Assembly: GCA_032622095.1 (NCBI GenBank)
Contig: CP136069.1
Coordinates: forward strand, 84,960,958 to 85,024,957
DNA: 64,000 nucleotides
Reading direction: 5' to 3'
Source of the DNA: Siphonodentalium dalli
Lineage: Eukaryota > Mollusca > Scaphopoda > Gadilida > Siphonodentaliidae
In this document: positions 43,287 to 55,365 of the stretch, one piece after another
Layout of the letters: each line of letters begins with the position of its first letter
Numbering within the stretch: the stretch's first letter is position 1
Notes under the pieces: model-generated
What the model was told of the DNA's origin: nothing
What the model saw: the letters and a program-made list of their open reading frames with translations, nothing else
Databases searched by the model: none
Made by a program: the position numbers and the translations under genes

Positions 43287-43663
43287 TTAACCCTTCGAGT
43301 GCCAGGTCGATTTTTGTATCAACCCATATACCCTGTGCCAATGCATTCTCTTATATATGCGAGTCGACCATAGGTCGCCTTGCATATATAAGAGAATGCA
43401 TTGGCCTAACAATTTTTTTTTTTTTTTTTTTTTACAATGTTTTACAATTTTAATAATTTATTCTTATATTCTTTAAGACTTATTTTGTAGGTTTAGGGCC
43501 GATGAGATATATAAGAGAATGCATTGGCCTAAAAAAAAAAAAAAAAAAAAAAATTTATTTTACAATTTTTTACAATTTTAATAATTTATTCTTATATTCT
43601 TTAACAGACTTATTTTGTAGGTTTAGGGCCGATTCGATCGGCCCCTGGCACTTAAAGGGTTAA
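43287..43663. mobile_element. piggyBac-like MITE C8 with a partial internal duplication
   Basis: TTAA at 43287-43290 and 43660-43663. Ends CCCTTCGAGTGCCAGGTCG and CCCCTGGCACTTAAAGGG. Compared with C1 and C9 the right part (ATATATAAGAGAATGCATTG to TTTAGGGCCGAT) occurs twice, with a run of 23 A between. Confidence 0.9.
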
Positions 43664-45104
43664 GCACTTTGAACAAAGGGTTTGGCAACCGACAGCCCTA
43701 CATGTGCGAGCATATACACTGGGGAAACTTCAACAATCTTTACCCTTTTGAAAGTATTTACTATAATACCCCCTTTCCCCTTCAGTGTTTCTCATGCTTA
43801 AATGCCTAAAGCCAGAGCCTACTAAACAACTGCGAGTTTCCTGATTAAGTTTCAAGATACACATATGTAACCAGTGGGCAGTTTGGCTGAAGTCTAGTTT
43901 GTTTCATGACCACTGGCTGAGAAATAATATTATGACAAGTGTCATACTGCTAATACAGACACTGGCTACCACCAAGAATCACACTGGTTTTACACTCCTT
44001 ACTATCAGTTCTCTATAAACAGTTTCAAATTATCACTTTTGAACAGCTTGTAGCCTTGTGGGCTACAATTTAGTTATTTATTCAGGCAAAATGGTTGTTA
44101 TCTTATTTTTAACTCTTAAAGCCTCTAGGAATTCTGGTCATAGTTTGAAATGGAAGTTTATGTCCAAATTATAAAATGTTTATTTGACAATTTCAAGAAA
44201 CTTTGAGAAAGAATAAATGGATAAGCATTAGAATTCTGGACATATTTAGCTGTCATAGATTGTAGTACTAGTAAAAGGCAAAAAACTAAAATAAATAATG
44301 TTTATTATATGCTCTACAGTGAAATAGCTCTAAACGGTTGGGAAATAAAACGGCATATCAATCGCTTGTCCCAGCAAGCAAATACCAAAATGTTATTTGG
44401 TTTTTGTATTAGCCTTCATTGCATTGCTATCGATGACATAAATGACATCATCTACTTTTAGGATGGTGATAGTCTGTACTGATCTCTTTACAGAGCAATA
44501 TCGAGCTTCGTATTGTGTTTTATCTATGAACCAGAGACGAGGCAATCAGCTGGTAATCAGCTGATTCGTTTGTCTATATATAATTCGACAAAACAATTGC
44601 TTGAGAGGAATAAATGTAAATTTAAATAACGAAACCGCATATAATAAAAGGAAAACCTGTGCTGATCAGTCACCGATCTGCATTATTTACACGGGACGTC
44701 AGTATTTTAAGATGGCGGCCCTCGTGTATATGGTCCAGTTCAACCGGCAGTTGATGTCGAGATAGTTTTTTATTATAAATACTACCAAGGGTGATGATAT
44801 GGGCATATATTCAGAATGATATTCCATATATGGATGTAAACAAAATCAAAAACAATTATATAGCTCCCCCCAACCCCACTTTTATTCCCCTCTGTTACCG
44901 GAAACATCAATATTTTTTTAAGATCTCCCGAATCCTGTAAACAATGAATGACAATGCTTAGTCAATTCATCCAATAGATTAAGACAGGGTTAATCCCAGA
45001 TATAGCATTTATAGACACCTGTTGTGGACGCCAACTGCGCACCACAGAGCCTCTGCCAAAGCAATTTGTCCTCACTAAGGAACAAGAAGACAACTCGAAA
45101 GAAT
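43664..45104. other. Mostly unassigned stretch of 1.4 kb
   Basis: The longest stretch without a recognised repeat on this side of the window. At 44694-44718 it has GACGTCAGTATTTTAAGATG, followed by GGCGGCC. That is a CRE-like half plus an AAGATGGCGGC word of the YY1 type, found at some animal promoters. The frame from that ATG stops after 17 codons. AAGATGGC words are also part of repeat U, so this may only be repeat debris. Confidence 0.3.
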
Positions 45105-45112
45105 GATGTGAG

Positions 45113-45557
45113 CAAGCCTGCAAATAGTGTGTCTGTCATTTGCAGAATGAGGTTCCCAGAGGGTGAATTTAGTGATGCTATCCCACTTGGCGGGCTAGCA
45201 TCAACAAATTCACCATCTGGGAACCTCATTCTGCTCAGGTCTCATCTTCTGGGAAGTATCTAATGTCAAATTAACATTGTCTTCAGTTACCTATTCCCTT
45301 CTGGGAAGTTTCTATATACTCTAATTTGCAAAAGATAAAATGCATGATCGAGGTGGCTAATGGGTGAACATCACCAACTTCAACTGGGGAACTTCAATCA
45401 TGTCTCCCATATGTAGCAGTTGAGGCCCAAGCAGAATGAGGCCCAGAGGGTAAATTTGGTGATGCTAACCTGCTATGTGAGATGTGGGATAGCGTCACTA
45501 AATTCGCCCTCTGGGGACCTCACTCTGCCAATGACAGGCACACTATTTGCAGGCTTG
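45113..45557. mobile_element. hAT-like MITE A10
   Basis: CAAGCCTGCAAATAGTGTGT .. ACACTATTTGCAGGCTTG. Flanks GATGTGAG / AACGTGAG (6 of 8). Both hairpins are recognisable; spacer of about 200 bp in the A4 orientation. Confidence 0.85.
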
Positions 45558-45562
45558 AACGT

Positions 45563-45750
45563 GAGCTCCAATTGCAATTAGATATCATCACAATAGAAAA
45601 CATCTTCCAATATTACAACATACAAGGCTATTAATATAACTTTTTATTGTTCACTTGACAACTAATTAGAGTGCATTGAGAAGACATCAATCTAATCAAG
45701 CCACTTCTTTCCCTTCAATTAAAACACACTTGTTTATGCCATTATGGCAA
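45563..45750 (+). repeat. Local duplication copy 1
   Basis: Matches 46873-47025: GCTCCAA, CATTGAGAAGACATC, TCTAATCAAGC and CTTCAATTAAAACACACTTG. It starts right after A10. About 1.3 kb separates the copies. Confidence 0.8.
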
Positions 45751-45784
45751 AGGAGATGTTTGTCTTATAACTCAAGACCAAGTT

Positions 45785-45928
45785 CAGTAATGGCCTAAAT
45801 AATCAACTCCTTAACCACTCACTGAGAGCTTTCCGATGAATGGCAACAAACCATATTTCCAACTAAATCCTGAAAATTTACCCATAATTCTGCTGTGGTC
45901 AAGGAGTCGATTAATTAGGGCATTACTG
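45785..45928. mobile_element. Foldback MITE B14, left arm deleted
   Basis: CAGTAATGGCCTAAATAATC, then directly the tip CTCACTGAGAGC and a complete right arm to GGCATTACTG. Confidence 0.8.
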
Positions 45929-45930
45929 TA

Positions 45931-46389
45931 CATGAACACCACATGGAACACCACACCGGTTCTGGCAGAAAACAAACCAGAAAAAAATAATCGACTGCAT
46001 GGTAACCAAAATGGGATCATTTGGCTATCTATGGGTCAACTAAAAATAGTTTAGGACAGTACATTGTACATGTAGAATGGCTAAATATTCTGTCATTTTG
46101 TTAAATGTTTAAACATGTGATAAAATTATAAGGCATGTATATGGACATTATAAATAATAGTTGAGTATATTTTATATGACATGTCATCCATTTCATGATG
46201 CATCAAAATGTTTTGAAATTTAGACTTAATTATCATCTGTTGGTTGTATATGGCGATCATGGGTACCCTAGTTAATGGAGTAATGTGGTTATTGTAACAT
46301 AGACATAGATGTTGTTAAATGCGCTAACTGATCATGAGTTGGTGAAAAGGAACAGACTCAATACATGATATTTGCCATTTGAGCTCCAA
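45931..46389. other. Unassigned stretch
   Basis: Nothing recognised. Confidence 0.4.
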
Positions 46390-46391
46390 TA

Positions 46392-46870
46392 GATCATGCC
46401 ATTAATCTCTACTCTGGCAACTAGAGATCATATTCCACCTGTCCAAAACCTGGAAACTTTTTCAAGTTTTGACAGGGAAGTGAGGGAACCTTATAAATTC
46501 GAAAAAATAACGCAATGAATAAATTTCTTAGTTATTACCTGTTCCTTAATAATGTACTTCATTGTATGTGAAGGTCCCAACTCAAAATTGCATGATTTAA
46601 ATGATTTTGTGAGCGATTTTGCTTTGTGTCGCTTACAATTATTGATTTTTTTCTGGGTTAATTCAATGTTTATTGCGATATTGGTTCACAAAAGTCAAAG
46701 AAAAGCATGCAATCTCAAGCTGGATCCACCCCCTAATAGTTATATATTCCTTGCCTTGTTTGCTCCATGTTATATACTTCCCCAACAGAACATCAAAAAT
46801 TCCCAGGTATTGTACTGGTAGAATATGATCTTTATGGGCGTTAGCCATAGTAGAGATTCATGACATGATC
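46392..46870. mobile_element. TA-target inverted-repeat MITE G2
   Basis: GATCATGCCATTAATCTCTA .. GAGATTCATGACATGATC with TA at 46390-46391 and 46871-46872. The interior matches G1 (GTGAGCGATTTTGCTTTGTG). The words GAGCTCCAA before and GTGCTCCAA after it show that it lies at the edge of the local duplication. Confidence 0.85.
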
Positions 46871-46872
46871 TA

Positions 46873-47025
46873 GTGCTCCAACTGCTATTAGATATATTGC
46901 AACATATTGGCTATTAATATTACTTTTTACGATTCACTCTAAAACTGATTTGAGCGCATTGAGAAGACATCCATCTAATCAAGCTACTTGTTTCTCTTCA
47001 ATTAAAACACACTTGTTGCGCGCTG
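46873..47025 (+). repeat. Local duplication copy 2
   Basis: Partner of 45563-45750. Begins immediately after G2. Confidence 0.8.
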
Positions 47026-47207
47026 TCGCCTCGTGAAGACAGATGGTAATTTCCGAACTAATCAACCTGCCTCTCATGCATCAAGCTGTCACACGCAGGA
47101 CAGAAAAGTGATTAGAGCATAATAACTACACTCCTGCCATGCTTAACAAATAGCAACTAATCACTGCGAAAAATGCCATGGCACGTTCCCAATGAATAGG
47201 ACGGGTC

Positions 47208-47671
47208 CAGGACTGAGTTTAATGTGCCTGTCATTTGCAGAATGAGGTCGCCAGTCGGTGAATTTAGTGATGCTACCCCACAAAGCAGGCTAGCATCACC
47301 AAATTCACCCACTGGGGACCTTATTCTGCATGGCCTCATCTGCTATGGGAGACATAGACACAGATTGAAGTTCCCAAAATGGTGAATATTGTGATGTGCA
47401 CCCATTGGGAACGTCGATTATGCAATGTGTCGTCTACCAATTGGGGGATATAGTACTAAAAAAGAAATAGAATCTATGTGAAGAAGTTTCTATAGAAATT
47501 TGATAATAAAGTTACTTTCCAGAGAAGATGGGTCCTAAGCAGAATGAGTTCCCCAGAGGGTGAATTTAGTGATGCTAGCCTGATATGAGGGATAATGTCA
47601 CTAAATTCACCATCTGGGCACCCTCTGGGGACCTCATTCTGCAAATGACAGGCACACTAAACTCAGGCTTG
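47208..47671. mobile_element. hAT-like MITE A11
   Basis: CAGGACTGAGTTTAATGTGC .. ACACTAAACTCAGGCTTG. Flanks GACGGGTC / GATGCGTC (6 of 8). The spacer includes TTCTATAGAAATTTGATAAT as in A2 and A13, so these three form a subgroup. Confidence 0.8.
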
Positions 47672-47679
47672 GATGCGTC

Positions 47680-48350
47680 ATATATATTGGCATGATACTT
47701 CATAGGAAATTGTTTCTGTAATGGCAGGTAATGGCGGAATATTCCTTAGCATAACATCTCATTTTTGGGTTCAATTTAGTTTGAGGGTATTTGTTAAGAA
47801 TGCGGATAAAGATATTACCGGTAAAGCGATGCGAAACACTCCAGTAGGGTGATCAAATAGAAATGTTGAATAATCTTCCTCAACGTAGTTATATTTTACA
47901 AATATTATATCCAAATTGACAACACCCACCGTCATTCTTATATATTGATGAAATGCAGTGACTCTCAATGGCGAAATAATTTTTTTAAGTTGCGTCTCGA
48001 ATCTAGAAGTAAATATTTATATTTTAGCGTAGTTCAGACGATGTTTTCTTTGGAGTGGTATATGGTCGATTTGCTTCAGATTTTTGGCTATGTTAGTAGA
48101 ATGCTACATCCCCCCCAGTTGGCATGGCCGCGGTGCCTGAATACTAACTTACCAGTTTCACGTAACGAACAAGTCCATGATAGGTCTTTAAAAATCATAA
48201 ACTGCACATTAGTGGTAAAAACTTTCTTCATCAGAGAGGTTGTGTAAAATTATTATCACATTTAAAAGACAAGAAAATTTGAGGACATAAGTACAGTCAC
48301 ATAGTATGTTGGGAAACCTCACTGATTCATTGGCGGCGAGAAGCACATGG
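47680..48350. other. Unassigned stretch
   Basis: No recognised repeat. A 100-codon plus-strand frame (47945-48247) has no known motif. Confidence 0.4.
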
Positions 48351-48789
48351 CAGCAAATAGTGTTAGTGTGTCTGTCATTTGCAGAATGAGGTCCCCAAGG
48401 GTGATGCTACCCCACAAAGCGGGATAGCCGGATAGCATCACCAAATTCACCTTCTGGGAACCTCATTCTGCTTAGGCCTCAGCTGCTATGGGAGAGTTAG
48501 GATCAGATTCTTCCCCAGTTGAAGTTGGTGATGTTCACCCATTTGTCACCTCGATTATGCAATTTATCTTCTGAAATTAATGGATATAGAAACTTCCCAG
48601 AAGGGAGAAAGTAACTAAAAACATTGTTAATTTGAGACTATAAATACTTCCCTTAAGATGAGGCCCAAGCAGAATGAGGTCCCCAGAGGGAGAATTTGGT
48701 GCTGCTAGCCCTCTGTGTGGGATAGCATTACTAAATTCACCCTCTGGGGACCTCATTCCGCAAATCACAGACACACTAATTTGTTGGCA
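48351..48789. mobile_element. hAT-like MITE A12
   Basis: CAGCAAATAGTGTTAGTGTG at the left, GACACACTAATTTGTTGGCA at the right. Left hairpin shortened (CCCCAAGGGTGATGC); right hairpin complete. Ends are diverged and no target duplication is readable. Confidence 0.75.
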
Positions 48790-49228
48790 AGATGCATACA
48801 GCTTTTGTATTAATATACACCACTGTATATCCACATTTACTCAACCAATACACAAGCATGGTATTGCTTGTGTTTGTCTGCATTAACTTAATACACTCAG
48901 ATTCACACTGATACTGTGTCTGTCATATTCCTGCCAACTTTGCGCTCTTCCCACAAATTACATATCATGCTACATTAATAATTTTGATTGGACTCTTTTA
49001 TCTTGGTTGCTACTAATATTGAGTTCTGATTGGCGCCACAGATGAGGAATCCTGAGGTTTGGGAAATAGAAAGTCTGCAACAAGTAATCAGACCCACTCC
49101 ATAATGTTGCATAATTTACGCAAAGTTAAACTTTTTGTCCAATTCAGATCTTTTTATATGTCCGGATTAATATTCCCATTGACGTGAATAAACAAAACCA
49201 GGAAAAACTAAAACAAATTGACAAAAAT
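48790..49228. other. Unassigned stretch
   Basis: Nothing recognised. Confidence 0.4.
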
Positions 49229-49230
49229 TA

Positions 49231-49425
49231 CAGTAATGCTCTAAATAATCGACTCCTTAACCACAGCAGAATTATGGGTAATTTTTCAGGATTTAGTCCG
49301 AAATATGGCTTGTTGTCATTCATCGGAAAGCCCTCAATGGCAACAAGCCATATTTCCGACTAAAACTTGAAAAATTACCCATAATTCTGCTGTGGTTAAG
49401 GAGTCGATTATTTATGGCATTACTG
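49231..49425. mobile_element. Foldback MITE B15
   Basis: CAGTAATGCTCTAAATAATC .. GATTATTTATGGCATTACTG, with TA on the left only. The tip is shortened (GAAAGCCCTCAATGGC). Confidence 0.85.
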
Positions 49426-49515
49426 TCACTGTTACTGTAGGTAGGGAAATCTGTAAACCAAGTAATACAAAAATAGAATGCCAAAGGATCAATCTCATAA
49501 CAAAATGAAAATGAG

Positions 49516-50954
49516 CACTGGGGGCCCATGCACCGCTCCTGCTAAATCCGTCCGAAATCGTATAATCGTCCAGTGCGCATCGATAAATGCTAAGTTGCCC
49601 TCTCTGCAATTTTATAAAAAGTAGCGTGACGGCACTTAAAATGGTAAGTATTTTCTTAAAAAACCCAAATTATTCTTTCAAATTTAAATTGTGATTTTTT
49701 CAATATCAACGCGTGTATCCGTGTGTGTTGAATTTGAATTGTAGCACTCACGGAAGATTGAACAATCAGGAGTTTATCACTTCTTTTTCGACATTTTACC
49801 GTAACCTTCGGCAATAAAGTTTGTTTTTAGACCAGAAATGGGACATTCCGATGAGCAAACCATAGTTTTCCGGTAAGTTTGTTTTCTCCGAAACACGAAA
49901 ATGCAAGCATATACCCAGACAATCTGAACAGGTCTACAGGTGGCACATTAAAAGACAAACATACGGTGGCTCCAGTGCGAAATTTCTATGGCTCCAGTTC
50001 GAAAATGAACAAAAATGTTATGCTCCAGTGGGCACCCACGATAAATAATTTCGATATTGCACATAATTCATCGAGAATTTAGTTGATTATAGGCGTTATA
50101 GCCGAGCATAATGACATTTTATCTACTATTTGTGCACAAATTTGCCTCTTTGCACTTGGCAGAGCAAATATAGATGTTACCATTGCAAAATATATAAGGT
50201 GGGCAAGTGTCAAATAGTAACAGAATCGCTCACAACCAACTAACAATTTCAACCTATAAGTCATAAAATTTCCAACAAATGCTGTGAGGCATGAAATTTC
50301 CAGCTGTTGAATATTTTGACCAAAGTTGGAGGGTTAGTCCCCCTCAAACCCCCTGTCGCCACGTCCCTGGGGCGGAATACACCCATATGATAATATCGCC
50401 GGTGCCACGTCCCTTCATATCAACACTGAGGTGATGATTTCGGACTGGTGCACTTTCACCGAATATGCGCACCCGTCGTGTAGCTTGTTATCACAAAGGC
50501 AATGCATCATTTTGTGATATTTTATAAACCTTGTTTAACAAACTTAATTACGATCCCCACATGACAATAATTTTGATTGGTAATATTAAAAACAATACCA
50601 AGATGACAATAACTGATGATGGTAGTAAAATTGAGCACATATGCTCCACTCAGAATGCTTTCGGATTTGTCATAGTAAAAAGCACTGGAAATTATGAGGT
50701 TGGGAAAAAATACAAATAATTTCAGTTTATTGAATCCTGCAGACCAACAGCCGCTTTCCATATACAGAATGGCCTTTAATTGAGGGGGAAACATAATTTT
50801 CTTATATAAACTTCTCACATTTATGCTCCCTGAGCTCAATTTCTGGGCATGGGGTAGACTTTCTCTCGACGGAAACGCACAGGAGCCTGGAGGTTGCGCA
50901 CTGGATGATTATACGATTTTGGATGGATTTAGCAGGAGCGGTGGGCCCCCAGTG
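49516..50954. mobile_element. Inverted-repeat element T, 1.44 kb
   Basis: Ends CACTGGGGGCCC and GGGCCCCCAGTG. The inverted repeats run about 65 bp, through CGCTCCTGCTAAATCCGTCC and ATCGTATAATCGTCCAGTGC on the left. Inside, GGCTCCAGT words repeat (about 49970-50020). The similar peptides read from the two ends on opposite strands reflect only the inverted repeats. No transposase. No target duplication found. Confidence 0.7.
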
Positions 50955-51281
50955 AGAATACTGAATCCAAATGGCCTGGATGCCTGTTTAGATATTTATA
51001 GCGGTATTGACATGTCAGAAGAAATCATGTTTTCTTGTGTGAAGGATAATATAGGCCCCAACATCCGAAAAGATGTAAAATTATATTTAATATACGGTGG
51101 TTGTAACTGGAGGTCGGGGAAATATAAAACCATTCCTAATCAGGGTGCGGAGCATGCGGAGCAGGGGCTCCACCCCTCCCCTGCTTTCTGTGCAAATGCA
51201 TACCGGTAATGTAAACGTACACTGGAAAAACGCCCTTCAATGCTTCTGTCACTCCTGTTCCTATCAGCTGATTAACGGTAA

Positions 51282-51693
51282 AAGTGTACCAGCAAGTCAT
51301 TTGTAGAATGAGGTCCTCAGAGGGTCAATTTAGTGACATTATCCCACGTAGTGGGCTAGCATCACTAAATTCACCCTCTGGGGACCTCATTCCGCTTAGG
51401 CCTCATCTTCTCTGGAAAGTTTCTTTATTATCAAATTTCTATAGAAACTTCTTCACATAGATTCTATTTCTTTTTTGGTTTAGTTTCTCTGTATCCCAAA
51501 ATTGGCAGATGAAACATTTCATAATCGAGGTTCCCAATGGGTGTAAATCACAATATTCACCATTTGGGAACTTCAATTTGAGTCTATGTCTCCCATACAT
51601 GTAGTAGATGAGACCATGCAGAATGAGCTCCCCAGAGGGTGTGTTTTGTGATGCTAGCCCGCTATTCTGCAAATGACAGGCACCATAAACGCG
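51282..51693. mobile_element. hAT-like MITE A13
   Basis: Left hairpin 51304-51394 complete. Spacer with AGAAACTTCTTCACATAGAT and CCCAAAATTGGCAGATGAAA. The right hairpin is reduced to one arm, and the end reads ACGCGATCAGGCTTG. Left terminus unclear. Confidence 0.7.
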
Positions 51694-52397
51694 ATCAGGC
51701 TTGTTTCCGCCGAATGTAATCTCGGAATCCGTGTCAATGATATTGCAGAATGTGCTTGCCCTTCTGAATATTCATATATTACCGAGCACTCATCTTTGAT
51801 GATGTGTGATGGAAGTAAAACAATAAGTCTGTTCGCCTACATTCATATTTATTTGCTGGAATCTTTCCTCTTATTCTTAAAATGTTCAGATATTTCGTCA
51901 TGTTAACTTGGGCATGCAAATTTCAGTCGGGTCTGGAATAATTGGAATTTCTCTATCAGACCTCAACAGTTTTGGCATATTTTATATAGTAAAAATACTT
52001 TGTTCGACTCTGGCAACCATCGGGATATTCTAATAAAAAGTAGTCCGTCGGCAACATGGTAATTGTACGAGTCTGAGATTGGTTTTCCAATTCAATGAGG
52101 GTGACGATTTGTGTACCAGTTGAACCATCAGTCATTTGGAAAAGATCACAAAACCAACTGCACTTAGTCAACTGTCAAAATGTGCCACATATGGCACTGG
52201 AGCCAGGGTGGGAAGAAAAGGAAACTTTTTCCCCAAATCATATTACACTAAGTTAATTTAAAAAGTAACTGTACACAGATGTCAGGCATTTGATTCGATT
52301 TGAACAGCACATTCTTTGCACTATCAGCCAATTTAGTGTAAAGCTATTGTTAATGCAAACCCCACTACTTCATATTCTGTTGTGATTAGGAGAAATA
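51694..52397. other. Unassigned stretch
   Basis: Nothing recognised beyond small frames without motifs. Confidence 0.4.
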
Positions 52398-53005
52398 TCT
52401 CATATATATTTTGAAGACCTCTGTCTGTCTTGTCTGTCTGTCTGTTTGTTTGTCTGTCATTAATACAAATTTACGATTCTCGACCGATCGGGACGAAACT
52501 TGGTACGTGTGTGTAGTTTGACCAGGCGGTCGTCGTTGTCTTAATGGCTTCGCGCATGCGCAGACGAGATCTCGGAAACGGGTGGAGCTATCGACTTGAA
52601 ATTTGCTATGTGAATGTATCTTGCCCCGGATACAAATTTTATCGGGTCGCCGAGCCCGTGCGACGCCCGTGCAGCGCATGCGCAGAACATATCTTGGAAA
52701 TGGGTGGAGCTATCGACTTGACATTTGGTATGTGAATGTATCTTGCCCCGGATACAAATTTTATTGGGTCGCCGAGCCCGTGCGACGCCAGCTTCGCGCA
52801 GACGAGATCTCGGAAACGGGTGGAGCTATCGACTTGAAATTTGGTATGTGAATGTATCTTGCCCCGGATACTAATTGTATCGGGTCGCCGAGCCCGTGCG
52901 ACGCCAGCTTCGCGCATGTGCAGACCAGATCTCGGAAACGGGTAGAGCTATCGACTTGAAATTTGTTTTTTGAATAGCCCGGACAACGTCTGGCTCATCG
53001 GCTAG
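52398..53005 (+). mobile_element. Helitron-like element E3a
   Basis: Starts TCTCATATATATTTTGAAGA after an A; ends GCCCGGACAACGTCTGGC, TCATCGG, CTAG. The interior is a different tandem array from E1 (units of about 115 bp, see 52540-52975). Its 3-prime CTAG directly abuts the TC of the next element. Confidence 0.8.
52540..52975 (+). repeat. Tandem array of about 115-bp units in E3a
   Basis: Three and a half units, each with GGAAACGGGTGGAGCTATCG, ATGTGAATGTATCTTGCCCC and GGGTCGCCGAGCCCGTGCGA. The overlapping frames on both strands arise from the repeat. Confidence 0.9.
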
Positions 53006-53670
53006 TCTATTATATATTTTGGGAAATCTGTGTGTGTGAGGGTGTGAGAGGGGGTGTGTGTGTGTGTGTGTGTGTCTGTTCGCGATGGACTCGAGAACGG
53101 TCGAGCCGATTTCAATGAAACTTGGTATGTGGGGTACTTTCGGCCGGGGAGTGGCATGGGCCTACTAATTTGCCCGTGCGACGTGACCTTGACCTTGAAA
53201 TCGGGTCATTTCGAGGTAGAACGCCAGAGTATTACGGGATTTCGATGAATATTAGTGTCTAGGGATACTTTCATATGGGGAGTGTCGTAAGCCTATTCGT
53301 TTGCCCGTGCGACGTGACATTGACCTTGAAATCGGGTCAATTCAAGGTCAAATCGCCAATTTTGATGGGATTTCGACGAAATTTGATACGTAGGGTTACT
53401 TTTGTCCACTGAGTGTTTTGGACGGGTCAAATCGTGACCCCGACCTGACCTTGACCTTCAAAATGATCAATTCGAGGTCAAATCGGGTAAAACCGGATGG
53501 ATTTCGACAGGTACTTTTGTCGGGTACTTTTGTCCGGGCAGTGTTTTGGACTGGTCAAATCTTGACCCCATCTGACCTTGATCTTCAAAATGGACAATTC
53601 AAGGTCAAATCGCGCAATTCGCCGAAAAGCAGAGGGAAACAGCCCGGACGAAGTCGGGTCCACCAGCTAG
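53006..53670 (+). mobile_element. Helitron-like element E3b, head to tail with E3a
   Basis: Starts TCTATTATATATTTTGGGAA and ends GCCCGGACGAAGTCGGG, TCCACCAG, CTAG, then T. A TG microsatellite lies near the 5-prime end (about 53038-53070). The interior is the TGACCTTGAA / TCAAGGTCAAAT array as in E1 and E2, on the plus strand here. No helicase frame. Confidence 0.85.
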
Positions 53671-53936
53671 TTACAATATAAAATGGGAAAGACCTTGATA
53701 TGAAGGTTAAAGGTCCTTGAATAAGTAACTTAACAATTTACAATTTGGTTCTTCTTCAATAGTACAGTGGGTTTAATAGCAAACATACAGTATCTGGATC
53801 GAAATCAACATCTCAATTTTAGCCCTTTAATTACTAAAATACTCATTGATGAGTATTCCCTGGGAAATGTTCAGATTAATAAGTCAACAAACGTTTGTTG
53901 AACTTATTATCTAAACATTTCCCACTAATTAATTGG

Positions 53937-55365
53937 AGGGTATCACCCCCCTCCCCCCTGAATCCTGAATACCAGTTCATTTTGGGGGGTGAATCCTGAA
54001 TACGAGTTAATTTTGGGGGGTGAATCCTGAATACATGTTAAGAAATAATACATAGAAGTTACATAGACACATTATGATGCCGGTCGCGTTATGGTGCCGT
54101 TATGATACCATTAATGATACTTTATGATCAGGAACGTGGCTAGAGGGTTTCCGTTGGGGGGTGTCCACCTTGGGAAATTCCAACTGCACCCCCCCTCCTT
54201 GAGTCAGAATCAGACCGAACACAAGTTTTGCATAATTCCATTTGCACCCCCCCCCCCCCTTGCACCTCAGTGTTTAGGCCTAATAACCTGATATCCTATA
54301 TCTTCATAAACCATGGTTCTGTATTCCCGGTATGAGAACATTCAGATATTTTAACCTGAAACATTGCATAAATCCTAACATCTAGTGGTCTAACTCCATA
54401 CAAATGCACACGGCTACGGGCAAGAGACCACGACACACCGCTAACCATCGTTGTTCGGCCGGTGTGAGATAATTTTTGAAATTTGAACAAGAAAATCGCA
54501 AATCCTAGCATCCAGACTGGCCTCAACTAAAGCTTTCCTATAGTGTTGGAAATTTCAAACCTCATACTCCCCCTCAGGTTGGAAAATTCTCCAACTGACC
54601 ACAAGTTTGACCAAATGTAGTAAAATATTGTTAAACTTATTAGCATTTTTGTATTGGCCACAGGGGAGAGACAATGACACACCGGGCCGACCATGGTTCG
54701 GCCCGGTGTGTGAAAATTTTGTAATCTGAACAAGAAAATCGCAAAATCCTAGCATCTAGACTGGCGTCAAGCATTTTTAGAGTTGGAAATTCCAAACCTG
54801 ACACCCCACTTAGGTTGGAAAATTTACAACTGATGACAATTCCAATGCCAATTTTGACCAAATGTATGAGAATATTGTTTTCTTAAATTAACTAGCAGTT
54901 TTTGACTGGCCACGGGGGAGGGACCAGGACACAAGATTTCCAAGTATTACAAAAAATAGGAAAATGTGCAAATATTTGTCCAAAAACAATTAATTCCCCC
55001 CAATAAATTGTTTGAAAATCAAACTACAAGAACATTTCAACCTATTGTTGGTGTGAAATTTCCAACTAATGTTTTGGCAGGTATGAAATTTCCAACTGTT
55101 GAAATTTTTTACCAAAGTTGGGGTGAGACCCCCCCCCCCCCCCTCTCTGTTTATGATGGCATGGTGGTCGAATATGCCCAAGAAGCTATTCTACCCACCC
55201 ATTCATACAGATAACTAGCAAAAAATATTACTTTGCGCCATCAAAACCTGCGTCCAAGATGTTTTGCTTGAACCGGAATACCAGTTAATTTGGGGGTATG
55301 AATCCCGCGTACGGCTTCAAAACACCCTGAATCCCGCGTACCGAAAAGGGGGGGGGTGATACCCT
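53937..55365. mobile_element. Element L2, 1.43 kb, inside K6
   Basis: Inverted ends AGGGTATCACCCCCC and GGGGGGTGATACCCT. Flanks TTAATTGG (53929-53936) / CTAATAGG (55366-55373), 6 of 8. Three copies of TGAATCCTGAATAC lie inside the left end and two of GAATCCCGCGTAC inside the right, all on the same strand. The interior is repeat J and shares nothing obvious with L1. Confidence 0.8.
54130..55130 (+). repeat. Repeat J inside L2, with tandem units near 200 bp
   Basis: Units begin near 54310, 54470 and 54715, sharing GAACAAGAAAATCGCAAA, TCCTAGCATC.AGACTGGC, GGTTGGAAAATT and a GGCCACGGGGGAGGGACCA-type end. An imperfect palindrome GGGCCGACCATGGTTCGGCC lies at about 54682-54703. Related to 31930-32450. 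Confidence 0.7.

Noticed and set aside
50823-51209. 128-codon frame sharing ALDDYTILDGFSRSG with a minus-strand frame at 49412-49609
   Set aside because: The shared peptide is the inverted repeat of element T read from opposite ends. It is not a gene family.
52540-52975. GC-richer stretch as a CpG island
   Set aside because: Explained by the tandem units of Helitron E3a.
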